A stretch of 44,978 bases of DNA, from positions 1 through 44,978 of the forward strand of contig CAZVXE010000005.1 of the NCBI GenBank assembly GCA_964630765.1. Direction: 5' to 3'. Every line of letters begins with the position of its first letter. Within the stretch, counting starts at the first letter, position 1. Below are positions 33,771 through 42,425 of the stretch, piece after piece. Below the pieces are notes generated by a model, which saw nothing but the letters and a program-made list of their open reading frames with translations, ran no database searches and was not told the origin of the DNA. The stretch comes from Methanofastidiosum sp964630765 (GTDB taxonomy: Archaea; Methanobacteriota_B; Thermococci; Methanofastidiosales; Methanofastidiosaceae). The position numbers and the translations under genes were made by a program.

Positions 33771-35081
33771 TTATCCAACAATCTTTTCCCATTTTTTAAG
33801 CTTTAGAACTTTTGATAGAGTCGAGCCCCTCTTTATCTCTTCCCGTATTCTGTTTTCTTTTTCTTTGACATCAAGGCTCCTGTTTATTATCTCTTGGGCT
33901 TCTTCTTGGGGGATTACCACGACTCCACTGTCATCTCCTATGATATAATCCCCTTTGCTTACTTTAAGGCCCCCGCATACTACTTCGCATCCTATTTCCC
34001 CAAATCCTTTTGGATCACCTGCATCTGGGGTTTCATATCTTGCAAAAACTGGAAAACGGATTTCTTTTAGGTCATCGATATCTCTTGCTGCACCGTCTAT
34101 CACAATTCCTCCAAGCCCTCTTGTAAATGCACTCCAAGTTGCAAGCTCTCCCCATACGGCAATGTTCCCACAATTTGTATCTATAACAAGGATGTCTCCT
34201 TTTTCTGCTAGATCAATTGCTTCAACGACCTTTGCCCAGTCACCGTTCATAGTCTTGACAGTCAATGCTTTTCCTGCCATCTTGAGTCCAGGCACAACTG
34301 TGTGTATACCTTTCATTGCGCCACCTCTATGCATTGCATCTGAGACATTTGAAGAGGAAACTTTTTTTAAAGCCTCAATAAGTTCTTCTTTTTTATATTT
34401 TCTAAATTCCAAACTCTCAATAGGTTTCGCAAGGTCAATACTCTTCCTGATTCTTTTTGTGGCCTCAAGCAGGTCGGCAGATTTTGTAATTGCACCGCCG
34501 ACAATAACTATGTCCGCTCCCGCAGAAACTACATCAGGGATATTCTCTGAATTTAATCCACCAGCAGTCGCAATTGTAATATTAACAGCTTCTTTTACAT
34601 CCTTTATGTCCTGTAATGGATTTTCGCCCTTCATCTGCTGGTCAATACCTACATGGATACAGACATACTTTGCACCCATCTTTTGAACTTCAGCAGCCCT
34701 ATCTAATTTGTTTTTGACATTGATTAAGTCAATCATAATCTCAGAATTATATTTCTTAGCGGCTTTAATTGCCTCTTTAATTGTACTGTCATCCGAAGCC
34801 CCCAAAATTGAAACTATATCTGCACCAGCTTTTGATGCCATTTCAGTTTCAAAATCGCCTGTGTCCATAGTCTTCATATCAGCTATTACTTTTTTATCAG
34901 GAAACATATGCTTTAGTTCTCTTATAACTTGCATGCCTTCACTCTTTATCAGGGGCGTTCCAGCTTCGATCCAGTCTACGCCTCCAGGAACAGCTTCTTT
35001 TGCCATTGAAATGGCCCTGTCAAGATTTAATATATCTAATGCAAGTTGAAGGATTATTTTACTAATATGATCACCTTTCAT
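33771..35081 (-). CDS. 3-Hexulose-6-phosphate synthase fused to RraA-like domain
   Basis: A 436-residue two-domain protein. Residues 1-215 are 3-hexulose-6-phosphate synthase (LQLALDILNLDRAI, VIADMKTMDTGDFE with catalytic Asp/Lys, ATAGGLN, DIVIVGGAIT), which in archaea interconverts ribulose 5-phosphate plus formaldehyde with hexulose 6-phosphate, supplying pentoses. Residues 230-435 are RraA-like (SSNVSDAMHRGG, WGELATWSA, GIVIDGAARDIDDL), related to aldolases and to RNase regulators. The partner isomerase PHI is not fused or nearby. The ATG overlaps the upstream gene by 11 bp and has no ribosome site before it; an AAAGGTGA falls on codons 2-4, so a non-ATG start (ATT at codon 6) cannot be excluded. 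Confidence 0.9.
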   Translation of the reverse strand: MKGDHISKIILQLALDILNLDRAISMAKEAVPGGVDWIEAGTPLIKSEGMQVIRELKHMFPDKKVIADMKTMDTGDFETEMASKAGADIVSILGASDDSTIKEAIKAAKKYNSEIMIDLINVKNKLDRAAEVQKMGAKYVCIHVGIDQQMKGENPLQDIKDVKEAVNITIATAGGLNSENIPDVVSAGADIVIVGGAITKSADLLEATKRIRKSIDLAKPIESLEFRKYKKEELIEALKKVSSSNVSDAMHRGGAMKGIHTVVPGLKMAGKALTVKTMNGDWAKVVEAIDLAEKGDILVIDTNCGNIAVWGELATWSAFTRGLGGIVIDGAARDIDDLKEIRFPVFARYETPDAGDPKGFGEIGCEVVCGGLKVSKGDYIIGDDSGVVVIPQEEAQEIINRSLDVKEKENRIREEIKRGSTLSKVLKLKKWEKIVG

Positions 35082-35829
35082 TTATTTTTTCTTTCCAGTG
35101 AAGAAGATTATCTCTCATTATTTCAATTGATTTCTTAATATTTTCATTATTGTCAAATACTAAATCTTCTTCAATATTTTTAGCCTTAAATTTCTTTATC
35201 TCTTTAATAAGCTGGGGCATTGCCCTAACTACATTATCAACTATTGATATATCTGAGCATAAAGAAGTCCTTGAAAGTGGATTTAGATCAATTGTAATAA
35301 TTTTTTTCCCCATTTCCTTAAGGGCCAATGCTCTATCGCCGTCTTCTAAAGGAACAATAATAACATCCGAAGTGAAGATCCCTTCTCTTGAAACTTTTCC
35401 CCTCAAGGAATCAAGATTGGGGATAAATTGATTTGCATTTTCTCCAACACCTAAAACATTTGTGGCGCCGTGTTTTTCAAGCTTTTGCTTAATCTTAATT
35501 TCTCTTTCAAGTGTCCTGTAAAACAGATTAATTTCTATTTTTAAAGGTACAATCTTTGACAACTCTACAATCTCATTTGGAACAAGACAAGCAGTATTTC
35601 CATTGACAGATACAACTGGATTTTTAGCTCTGCATATCATTATAGCAGCTGCCTTTATGGATTTTTTAGCTTCGGAAGTAGTTTTTTCTCCTAAAAAGTA
35701 GTCAAAGGCTTCCCCCCTACCATGTGCCGCTATACCGACTTCGGATAGAATCCCTGCTCTAAGACAATCTTTTACTTTTTCCCTCAGGATAAGGGATTCG
35801 TACCTTGGGTGATTTTTTGGTATATCCAT
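35071..35829 (-). CDS. 4-Phosphopantoate--beta-alanine ligase (archaeal phosphopantothenate synthetase, COG1701)
   Basis: A 252-residue enzyme that joins 4-phosphopantoate and beta-alanine to 4-phosphopantothenate, the archaeal replacement of pantothenate synthetase and kinase. Family motifs are plain: IPKNHPRYESLILREK at the N-terminus, AAHGRGEAFDYFLGE near 40, NPVVSVNGNTACLVPNEI, INLFYRT, VPLEDGDRALAL and IDLNPLSRTS. The ATG at 35829 has AGGTG 6 nt upstream; a GTG at 35838 overlaps that ribosome site and is less likely. It directly follows pantoate kinase (2-nt gap), whose product is its substrate. Confidence 0.95.
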   Translation of the reverse strand: MDIPKNHPRYESLILREKVKDCLRAGILSEVGIAAHGRGEAFDYFLGEKTTSEAKKSIKAAAIMICRAKNPVVSVNGNTACLVPNEIVELSKIVPLKIEINLFYRTLEREIKIKQKLEKHGATNVLGVGENANQFIPNLDSLRGKVSREGIFTSDVIIVPLEDGDRALALKEMGKKIITIDLNPLSRTSLCSDISIVDNVVRAMPQLIKEIKKFKAKNIEEDLVFDNNENIKKSIEIMRDNLLHWKEKINER

Positions 35830-35831
35830 TT

Positions 35832-36725
35832 CTAGCACCTATATAGGCCTGGGGCTATAGCAGAAATAATTATGTCTCCTTTGATGTCTATTAAAGTATC
35901 TAATACTTTATTCTCATCTTTCTCATTAATAAATGTAAATACACCTTCTCCAATCATAATCCCAGAAGCATCGTAACTATTAATCTCGCTAATAACTTCG
36001 ATTAAATCTAAAATCTCTTTAGACATAATACCTGTTTTATAAGTAAAGGTCTTTGAGCATTGCATCAATCTTTCAACACTTGGCTCACTAATTAGTTTGT
36101 TTAATAATTTAGTTCCACATTTTTCAATTATCTTGACTTTTTCAGGATTTTTTAAGATACTTTCTGTTCTTTTCTTCCCAAGGCTTATCCCCATTACTTT
36201 TAGATTATCCGAAGGAATATTTTCAATTATCCCCTCAATGCCGGGAGTTTTCCTTATTTCAACGCCGCCCTTTACTTCAGCTACTACATCCCCTAGACCA
36301 CTTAAATTTTTTACTTCAGTTTCATGTGCAATTCTTATGCACTCCTTGGGAGAAATTTTTATTAGGTCTTTAATTGAAAAACATATGCCAAGAGCAGCCG
36401 AAGCAGAAGCCCCAAATCCGGATTCAACGGGAACATCGTTTTCATGCTCTATTAAAATATCTTTATTTACAAAAGATTCTGGATATCTTTCCTTGATTAA
36501 ATTAATACAGTTCAAAGAAACAGGCATACTGTTTTTTTTTGTTTTGATTCCATTTAGATAGACACTAATTGTACCACTGCCTTCAATTACCTTAATTTTA
36601 GTTTCAAGGCCCGAAGAAAGTGACACCCCTGCACCAGTAGAGCCTGTTTTTAAACAGTCTTCATCAAAGAATGGAACAAAGAATCCCGTTATATGGGACG
36701 GAACATAATATTCGGAACTGTACAT
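35832..36725 (-). CDS. Pantoate kinase (GHMP family, COG1829)
   Basis: A 297-residue GHMP-fold kinase that phosphorylates pantoate, the first archaea-specific step to CoA. Motifs: VPSHITGFFVPF at the N-terminus, GSTGAGVSLSSG, the GHMP ATP loop PVESGFGASASAALG near residue 105, and LSGLGDVVAEVKGG near 145. The neighbouring 4-phosphopantoate ligase confirms the assignment. Its ATG follows the flavodoxin stop by 9 nt, with AAAGG as ribosome site. Confidence 0.94.
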   Translation of the reverse strand: MYSSEYYVPSHITGFFVPFFDEDCLKTGSTGAGVSLSSGLETKIKVIEGSGTISVYLNGIKTKKNSMPVSLNCINLIKERYPESFVNKDILIEHENDVPVESGFGASASAALGICFSIKDLIKISPKECIRIAHETEVKNLSGLGDVVAEVKGGVEIRKTPGIEGIIENIPSDNLKVMGISLGKKRTESILKNPEKVKIIEKCGTKLLNKLISEPSVERLMQCSKTFTYKTGIMSKEILDLIEVISEINSYDASGIMIGEGVFTFINEKDENKVLDTLIDIKGDIIISAIAPGLYRC

Positions 36726-36734
36726 AAAATGCCT

Positions 36735-37268
36735 TTAGATATCCTTTAATTTATTAACAAACTGTATGCATCTGTCCTTATCAAGTTTATTCATTACTGG
36801 CATGAAAACTAGATCTTCTTTCTTTAACGGTTTACCTATCTCATTAAAAAATTTCACTATTCTTTCTTGATCTTGTTCATCAAGAATTTTAGGATTAAAA
36901 ACTCCGCCCAGTACTTCCTCTAGAACAATGTTTTCCTTTGGGAGTTTTCTTTTTAAAATGTCAAGATTGAATTTACCGCCTATTTCTTTGCCTTGATAAT
37001 CTGTTTCCTCAATATCATTGCACACAACAAAGATTGCTATCTTTTTTTGTTTAAGGTCTCCACTGAATTTTTCAATAAATTCACTTATACTTTGAAGAGG
37101 TTTATCGTCATAATCGGGCGAACCTATAATTATCAAAGCGTATTGTTCTATAGAATTAACTTCAGAGGCTTTTTTTATTTCAATATCATTCATTTCTTCG
37201 GATATCCACCTAGCAATTACCTCAGTAGAGCCATATTTTGTATCATAAACCAAGAGATTATTAGTCAT
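36735..37268 (-). CDS. Flavodoxin-domain protein
   Basis: A 177-residue flavodoxin-like protein, first gene of the CoA operon. The FMN phosphate loop is YDTKYGSTEVIARWI (residues 8-22); IIIGSPDYDDKP near 47-58 lines the flavin, and AIFVVCND follows. It is of the HemG/flavodoxin_5 sort, which carries electrons or acts as a quinone- or porphyrinogen-linked oxidoreductase. Its substrate is unknown; proximity to the FMN enzyme CoaBC may be coincidence or shared flavin chemistry. An AGGTGGG ribosome site precedes the ATG. Confidence 0.85.
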   Translation of the reverse strand: MTNNLLVYDTKYGSTEVIARWISEEMNDIEIKKASEVNSIEQYALIIIGSPDYDDKPLQSISEFIEKFSGDLKQKKIAIFVVCNDIEETDYQGKEIGGKFNLDILKRKLPKENIVLEEVLGGVFNPKILDEQDQERIVKFFNEIGKPLKKEDLVFMPVMNKLDKDRCIQFVNKLKDI

Positions 37269-37301
37269 TTACCCACCTATTCAATCTAGATAATAACAAT
37301 T

Positions 37302-37309
37302 TTTATAAA
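37302..37309. promoter_or_regulatory. Palindromic TATA element shared by coaBC and the flavodoxin-PoK operon
   Basis: TTTATAAA is a perfect palindrome in the 63-bp space between the two divergent starts. Its centre is about 26 bp from the coaBC ATG at 37332, giving a leaderless mRNA, and 37 bp from the flavodoxin ATG at 37268, giving a leader of about 12 nt with its ribosome site. One box could serve both CoA transcripts. Confidence 0.5.
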
Positions 37310-37331
37310 GATTTAGGCCATTCGAATTGTG

Positions 37332-38540
37332 ATGCATAGAAAGTCAATAAAAGGGAGCAAGTCAAGCAAGTTAGCCGGAAAAGGCATAGTGCTAGGGATT
37401 ACTGGAAGCATCGCCGCAGTCGAATCTGTTAAACTTTCTAGGGAGCTTATGAGGCATGGTGCAGAAGTATATGCAGTCATGAGCGGGGATGCAAAAAAAA
37501 TTATCCACCCATATGCACTTGAGTTCGGTACAGGAAATCCTGTTGTTGATGAGATTACCGGCAAGATAGAACATGTTTCATATGCGGGGGAACATGATAA
37601 GAAATGTGATTTAATACTGATTGCACCTGCAACAGCAAATACAATTTCAAAAATAGCATCAGGCATAGATGATACACCGGTCACAACAGTTGTTTCTACA
37701 GGATTTGGTAAAATCCCAATTATAATCGTTCCTGCTATGCATAGTTCGATGTATAAAAATCCAATTATCCTAGAAAACATTGAAAAGCTTAAAAAATATG
37801 GTGTTGAATTTCTCACTCCAAAATTTGAAGAAAACAAGGCAAAGCTTCCTGAAATAGATGATATTATAACAGCGGTTATAAAAAAACTATATGTTAAAGA
37901 TTTTCTGGGCAAAAAAGTATTAGTAACTGCAGGCCCTACACTAGAAAAGATCGATGATGTCAGATTTATTACAAATAAAAGTAGCGGATTAATGGGTATA
38001 AAGATTGCAGAAGAATTTGATATGAGGGGTGCAGAAGTCACTTTAATTTTAGGGCCTACTCAATTGAATTCATATGTTAAAACTCACCATGTTGAAACAT
38101 ATGATGAGATGTTTAATGCCGTTATGTCAAACAAAGAAGTTGACATAGCTGTTTTTGCAGCGGCAACATCCGATTTTCATGTTGATAATTGTTCCAGTGG
38201 CAAGATATCCTCAAATCAACCATTTGACATAACGCTTACTCCAAACAAAAAAATAATAGATGAGTTCTCAAAAGATTCAAAGCCTTTCATAGTTGGATTT
38301 AAAGCAGAGTATTCTGTTTCAGAGGATCAACTTATAAGAAAGGCGTTTGAACGGCTTCAAAGCTCAAATATGGATTTGATTATTGCAAATGATGTTGGAA
38401 GAGAGATGAGGGGATTTGAGTCAAAAACAAATGAAGTATTTATTATCGATAAAACAAAAAAAGTCTTTCACTTACCTCTAGAAGAAAAGGAAAAACTCGC
38501 TGAAAAAATTGTTAATATAATAAAGAAATATTTAAATTAA
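37332..38540 (+). CDS. coaBC: Bifunctional phosphopantothenoylcysteine synthetase/decarboxylase CoaBC
   Basis: A 402-residue enzyme that adds cysteine to 4-phosphopantothenate and decarboxylates the product to 4-phosphopantetheine. The N-terminal flavoprotein (CoaC) domain shows GITGSIAAVESVKL, IAPATANTISKIASG and PAMHSSMY; the last motif has His where bacterial enzymes have Asn (PAMN), as I recall for archaeal homologues. The C-terminal CoaB domain has VLVTAGPTLEKIDDVRFITNKSSGLMG and AAATSDFHV. The next CoA enzyme genes after PoK and PPS are thus divergent neighbours. GTG at 37329 is an alternative start. Confidence 0.96.
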   Translation: MHRKSIKGSKSSKLAGKGIVLGITGSIAAVESVKLSRELMRHGAEVYAVMSGDAKKIIHPYALEFGTGNPVVDEITGKIEHVSYAGEHDKKCDLILIAPATANTISKIASGIDDTPVTTVVSTGFGKIPIIIVPAMHSSMYKNPIILENIEKLKKYGVEFLTPKFEENKAKLPEIDDIITAVIKKLYVKDFLGKKVLVTAGPTLEKIDDVRFITNKSSGLMGIKIAEEFDMRGAEVTLILGPTQLNSYVKTHHVETYDEMFNAVMSNKEVDIAVFAAATSDFHVDNCSSGKISSNQPFDITLTPNKKIIDEFSKDSKPFIVGFKAEYSVSEDQLIRKAFERLQSSNMDLIIANDVGREMRGFESKTNEVFIIDKTKKVFHLPLEEKEKLAEKIVNIIKKYLN

Positions 38541-38544
38541 AAAT

Positions 38545-39507
38545 TTATTTGTTGATTTCGCTTTCTAGCACTGTTCCCTGCTCGAGAATCTCTATAGTGT
38601 AAGGCTTACAACCTTTTCCTTCTAAATTGCTTCTATAGCAAGAGAAATCAAGTTCAACTAGATCCACAGTTTCGTCCAAAGTCATGTAGTATCTCGATAG
38701 AGTTCCTATCTGTTCCCTATATGGGTCAACAGGTATCCATTTGCCATTAATGTAGAGTTCATTCCAAGAGTAAGGTTTCCATACCCCGCCCTCTTCGATG
38801 TCATAGTAAAGTCCGTATACTACTTTTGTTGGGACCATCAAAGACCTCATTAGTGCTGCATATAATGTTGTATATGGCCCATAACCCAAAGCTTTTTTTG
38901 AAGAAATTGTGTCAGTAGCATGCTGTAACCACCAGTTTTCATATCCATATTCTTCCTTTAGATATGGGCTTTCGTCTACTCTAACGATTGTTTTCTGGTC
39001 CTTCATTATTAAAACAGCAGTTCCATAAAGATTGTAATCTGCATCTTCTTTAGCATATCTTTTTGCAACTTGGTCCCTCATATAGGCATCCCAACCGACT
39101 GTACCCATTCCAGATTCACCGTATAGGACATCCTCGGGTAAAACATATAACGCAACATCATCCGGAAAACTATTGAGTACCTTTAAAGCGTCTTCTTCAG
39201 TCTCTATAATAGGTATCAATGCAGTATCATCAAAGGTATAAGTCTCGCCGTATAAAGTAACTATGGCATCAAGTCTCATTCCACTATCTCTAATTATTAC
39301 GACTTTCTGTCTTGATGAATTTAAATCTGAAAGGTCATATGGTTGAGAAATATTAATCCTAGCCTTAAGATAAGATACTGTTTTGCCAGTTTGCCCTGGC
39401 GTCGTATTAACATCTACACCATTTTCTTCTTTCTGTGAAACACACCCTGAGAACGTAGCAATTGTAACTAAAAATATCAGGGCGAATACAATACTTGCTC
39501 TTTTCAT
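38545..39507 (-). CDS. Transglutaminase-like lipoprotein lacking catalytic Cys and His
   Basis: A 320-residue lipoprotein (lipobox TFSGC, Cys22). Residues about 205-270 follow the transglutaminase-like fold: YGPYTTLYAALMRSLMVPTK, VVYGLYY, YSWNELYINGKWIPVDPYR. In active members the first segment carries a Cys and the HAW motif a His. Here no cysteine is near the first segment and HAW is YSW; only the Asp of VDP remains. It is therefore probably a binding or scaffold protein rather than an amidase or cross-linking enzyme. The N-terminal 180 residues are unassigned. It is transcribed in the same direction as Tes upstream. Confidence 0.8.
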   Translation of the reverse strand: MKRASIVFALIFLVTIATFSGCVSQKEENGVDVNTTPGQTGKTVSYLKARINISQPYDLSDLNSSRQKVVIIRDSGMRLDAIVTLYGETYTFDDTALIPIIETEEDALKVLNSFPDDVALYVLPEDVLYGESGMGTVGWDAYMRDQVAKRYAKEDADYNLYGTAVLIMKDQKTIVRVDESPYLKEEYGYENWWLQHATDTISSKKALGYGPYTTLYAALMRSLMVPTKVVYGLYYDIEEGGVWKPYSWNELYINGKWIPVDPYREQIGTLSRYYMTLDETVDLVELDFSCYRSNLEGKGCKPYTIEILEQGTVLESEINK

Positions 39508-39561
39508 ATACTCACCAGTTTTGAAGAGTTAAGGGCCTAATAAATATCTTTCGGTGAAACA

Positions 39562-41049
39562 CTATTCGTCAATTGGCGTAGTTAATTTTTTTTCTATATT
39601 CTCTCTGTGAATTGAATTGTAACTGCAGAAAGGTATAAATGAGCCGTCAGGGAGGGCGTAATGTATTGCACATCTTTTCACTCTATCTAGATCAAAGTTA
39701 AAAGGATCCATAAAGTGCATTGTTCCTATAAATAAGGACTTATGGTGCAGTTTTGCAAGATATTCTTTTCCTCCACCATTTAAAACACCCTTTGTAATAT
39801 CTAAAAGATTGAGATCTTTTGGCATTTTTTCCTTATCGATAAAAGATCCCATATCTTTTAAAATCCTGGATATCTCAATACCTTTTCTTATTTTCCCACC
39901 GCAGCTTATTTTTTCATTTCTTTCTTTGAGATATTCAAAGAATCCTTCAACATCTACAAATCTAGTAATGGGTATAAGTTTTCCACTCTCTACAAACACA
40001 TAAGTTGCAACACCACACTGAGGGTGTGTTGTGAAGTGAGGCATTGATATCCCTTTTAAAGATTCAACAAACATTGATACGGGAACTACAAATGGGATGG
40101 GATAAAAGTCCTCTTTTCCAATCTCGCCATTTGTTTGTGTTTCAATTAGTTTTACCAAATCCGTTATTGTTATCCTGTATTTTTTTATTTCTTCCTGGCT
40201 TGCACGGCCAGAAAAGGATAGGGGCTGAAAGTTGATTCCTCTAACAACATCGAAGTTGTCCCTTCCAAAATATATTATATCGCCAAGCTCGTGGTCATTT
40301 ACGTCCTTTGAGACTGTAGGGACAAGGACAACACTAGTTTCCCCAAGAGTTCTTAAATTTTCTATGGCTTTTTTCTTTTCTGGAAAAGTGTCATAACCAC
40401 GGAATTTCTTGTAAGAAGAGGGATTCAATCCGTCAAATTGAAGATAGTATGTATTTATTCCAGAGTCAATAACTTTTTTTAAATAATCTGGATCTTTAGC
40501 AAATCTTTTCCCGTTCGTTGCAACTTGAATCTGTGAAATGCCAATATTTTTAGCCGCCTTTATTATCTCGGGTAGGTCATCTCTTAAAGTAGGCTCCCCT
40601 CCTGAAAACTGGACTGCGAAAGGCGGGTTTGGTTTTATTGAGGCCATTCTTTCAAGTATTTTTTTTATTTCTTCCAAAGAAGGCTCGTATAATCTTTTAG
40701 TTACACCTGCACTTGCAAAGCATACAGGACAACTCATATTGCACCTATTTGTCAGATCAATATTAACAAAAATTGAAGGTGTTAAGTGATCCTGACACAA
40801 TCCGCAATCATAAGGGCAACCTTTATCCTTATTTGTTGTTTTCTCAACAGAATTTTCGGCAATCTGGTCAAGTCTTTGAAGTCTTTTGTAATACTTGGCA
40901 TCATCAGAAAGAATTTCTGAAAAGAACCCGTGCTCTTGGCACATTTTTTCCATTATAATTTGCCCTCCAAAATCTTTGATATCCGCTTTAATTCTTTTTT
41001 GGCATATCGGGCATATCGAGTCAGTAGTACGTATAAGTTCAGAGGACAA
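39562..41049 (-). CDS. tes: Radical SAM tetraether lipid synthase homologue (Tes, COG1964)
   Basis: A 495-residue radical SAM protein of COG1964, the group containing the synthase that couples the phytanyl chains of two diether lipids to make tetraethers (GDGT). The radical SAM motif is C103-x3-C107-x2-C110 in DLTNRCNMSCPVCFA, with QFSGGEPT near 147. Extra Cys sites typical of the family are present: C13-x2-C16 and C37 at the N-terminus, GC78PYDC82GLC85, and HPQCGVATY. Other family segments include YLQFDG, VLVPTVSKDVNDHELGDII, NFQPLSFSGRAS and PITRFVDVEGFFEYL. TTG at 41049 is the start, 5 nt after AAGGTG. A different substrate within COG1964 remains possible. Confidence 0.85.
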   Translation of the reverse strand: MSSELIRTTDSICPICQKRIKADIKDFGGQIIMEKMCQEHGFFSEILSDDAKYYKRLQRLDQIAENSVEKTTNKDKGCPYDCGLCQDHLTPSIFVNIDLTNRCNMSCPVCFASAGVTKRLYEPSLEEIKKILERMASIKPNPPFAVQFSGGEPTLRDDLPEIIKAAKNIGISQIQVATNGKRFAKDPDYLKKVIDSGINTYYLQFDGLNPSSYKKFRGYDTFPEKKKAIENLRTLGETSVVLVPTVSKDVNDHELGDIIYFGRDNFDVVRGINFQPLSFSGRASQEEIKKYRITITDLVKLIETQTNGEIGKEDFYPIPFVVPVSMFVESLKGISMPHFTTHPQCGVATYVFVESGKLIPITRFVDVEGFFEYLKERNEKISCGGKIRKGIEISRILKDMGSFIDKEKMPKDLNLLDITKGVLNGGGKEYLAKLHHKSLFIGTMHFMDPFNFDLDRVKRCAIHYALPDGSFIPFCSYNSIHRENIEKKLTTPIDE

Positions 41050-41089
41050 TAAAGCACCTTATGAGAAAGAAATGAAATTATTTAAAAAA

Positions 41090-42004
41090 TTATCTCTTAA
41101 AGAGTTGTATCAAGAATATAATAACTGCAATTATCGCAACAATCGATAGAAACAGAAAAAAATATAGTAAGATTGGGGTCTGAGGCATAGACTCTTCATT
41201 GATCTCATTGTTAAATTCAGAAGCATTCGTTTCTTGGGCTTCTTGTTTTTCAATTACTGTTATTACTATATTCTCGTATAGCATTCCTTCTTTACCTGAA
41301 GGCTCTTGGAATCTTGCTATAACTATAGGGTTAAAGGAAGTTTTAGAATTATTTTCATCAATTGAAATACTTATTCTATCTGAAATTTTTATTCCAGGAT
41401 CCAGATTGGCGATGTTAACAATTTCATCTGATACAATGTCGCCTTTAATCTCAACTTTGATATTCCTCATCTGGATTTTCCCAATATTTTCTAAGGTAAA
41501 GGGAATTTCTAGAGTTTCACCTTTATAGGATGTGAACTCGTTAACATCTAATTTTAGAACAGCCTCGGCTCTTTTTTCTAATAGCTCCATATATACAAGC
41601 TTTTCCATATAAAAAGGTCTACACCCGCCCCTACATGGGCCTTTACCACATTTCAACACAATGTTAAATCTTGCTTCATTTAGAGGTATATCTCTGTTAA
41701 ATGTCAAAACAAAAGTTTCTTTGAAACTCTCACCCGGCTCAACAGTGGAGAATTTTAAAGGATTAGTTTGATAGTCTCTATTAGATTGGATGTAAGGCTT
41801 GTAATTGTTCATGAAGGATTCTTCAATTAATATCGTTCCATCCCAAAGAATATCATTTGATTGATTTATGATTTCAAATGTAATTTCTATTTCTTCCCCC
41901 TTCTCTACATTTTCAGGATACGATAGTATAATATCCACATATTCCCCCATTACAGGCTGAACAAGAAAAGAAAGAACAAGAATTACCACAACAGATCTCT
42001 TCAT
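41090..42004 (-). CDS. Exported COG1361-like protein, paralogue of the gene at 14102
   Basis: A 304-residue protein with signal peptide (1-20), a first beta domain carrying KGPCRGGCRPFYMEKL near residue 120, a NEW3-like second domain (GETLEIPFTLENIGKIQMRNI) and a C-terminal membrane helix (ILLYFFLFLSIVAIIAVIIF) with a short basic end. It matches the first two domains of the 14102-15190 product, including LWD and the C-R-x-G-C-(K/R)-P-(Y/F) motif, but has no TPR-like segment. The conserved Cys pair may form a disulfide or bind metal. It precedes tes on the same strand by 40 bp, so they may be co-transcribed. Confidence 0.78.
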   Translation of the reverse strand: MKRSVVVILVLSFLVQPVMGEYVDIILSYPENVEKGEEIEITFEIINQSNDILWDGTILIEESFMNNYKPYIQSNRDYQTNPLKFSTVEPGESFKETFVLTFNRDIPLNEARFNIVLKCGKGPCRGGCRPFYMEKLVYMELLEKRAEAVLKLDVNEFTSYKGETLEIPFTLENIGKIQMRNIKVEIKGDIVSDEIVNIANLDPGIKISDRISISIDENNSKTSFNPIVIARFQEPSGKEGMLYENIVITVIEKQEAQETNASEFNNEINEESMPQTPILLYFFLFLSIVAIIAVIIFLIQLFKR

Positions 42005-42138
42005 TAACTCACGGCCATAATAGATATTTATTCAATTTAAATTTAACGCATTTTTTCTTAGAATCTACTAAAACAACGGCACTTCATAATAAACTTTTTA
42101 AATGTAACACTTCTCATCTCTTTAAATGGTGAGTTTTT

Positions 42139-42396
42139 ATGGATGACAGTCATAAAATAGGGCTTGTTTTTGCTTTAACTGGACTTATAGCAGGTGTAAT
42201 ATCAGGGATGTCCACACTACCTAGTTATGCAAGTATTATAGTGGCTTTTGTTATATTCTATGTTTCACAGTACCTCGTTAAGGTGGTCGGTGTCGATATG
42301 ACAAAATATGGTACCGCAGGCAGCATCTTAAAATCAGGAATTTTTTCATTTCTCGGAAGCTGGCTAATGTTCTGGATAATTTTATTTAATGCTTAA
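42139..42396 (+). CDS. Small EMC6-like membrane protein
   Basis: An 85-residue protein with two or three membrane helices: IGLVFALTGLIAGVISGM, YASIIVAFVIFYVSQYLV and FSFLGSWLMFWIILFN. Size, helix spacing and the final W-x3-W-x3-FN pattern fit the archaeal EMC6-like family, relatives of a subunit of the eukaryotic ER membrane insertase, but such a short sequence gives limited certainty. A GGTGAG ribosome site lies 6 nt before the ATG. It is followed after 29 bp by ABCE1 and is probably co-transcribed with it. Confidence 0.55.
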   Translation: MDDSHKIGLVFALTGLIAGVISGMSTLPSYASIIVAFVIFYVSQYLVKVVGVDMTKYGTAGSILKSGIFSFLGSWLMFWIILFNA

Positions 42397-42425
42397 ATTA
42401 TATTATTTTTTTTCAGGTGAAATCT

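Noticed and set aside
33955..34686. Open frame of 243 codons on the plus strand
   Set aside because: It is antisense to the HPS-RraA gene, whose protein has clear family motifs; no ribosome site or recognisable protein on the plus strand.
37313..38041. Open frame of 242 codons on the minus strand
   Set aside because: It is antisense to coaBC, which is unmistakable; the translated product has no recognisable motif and results from codon bias.
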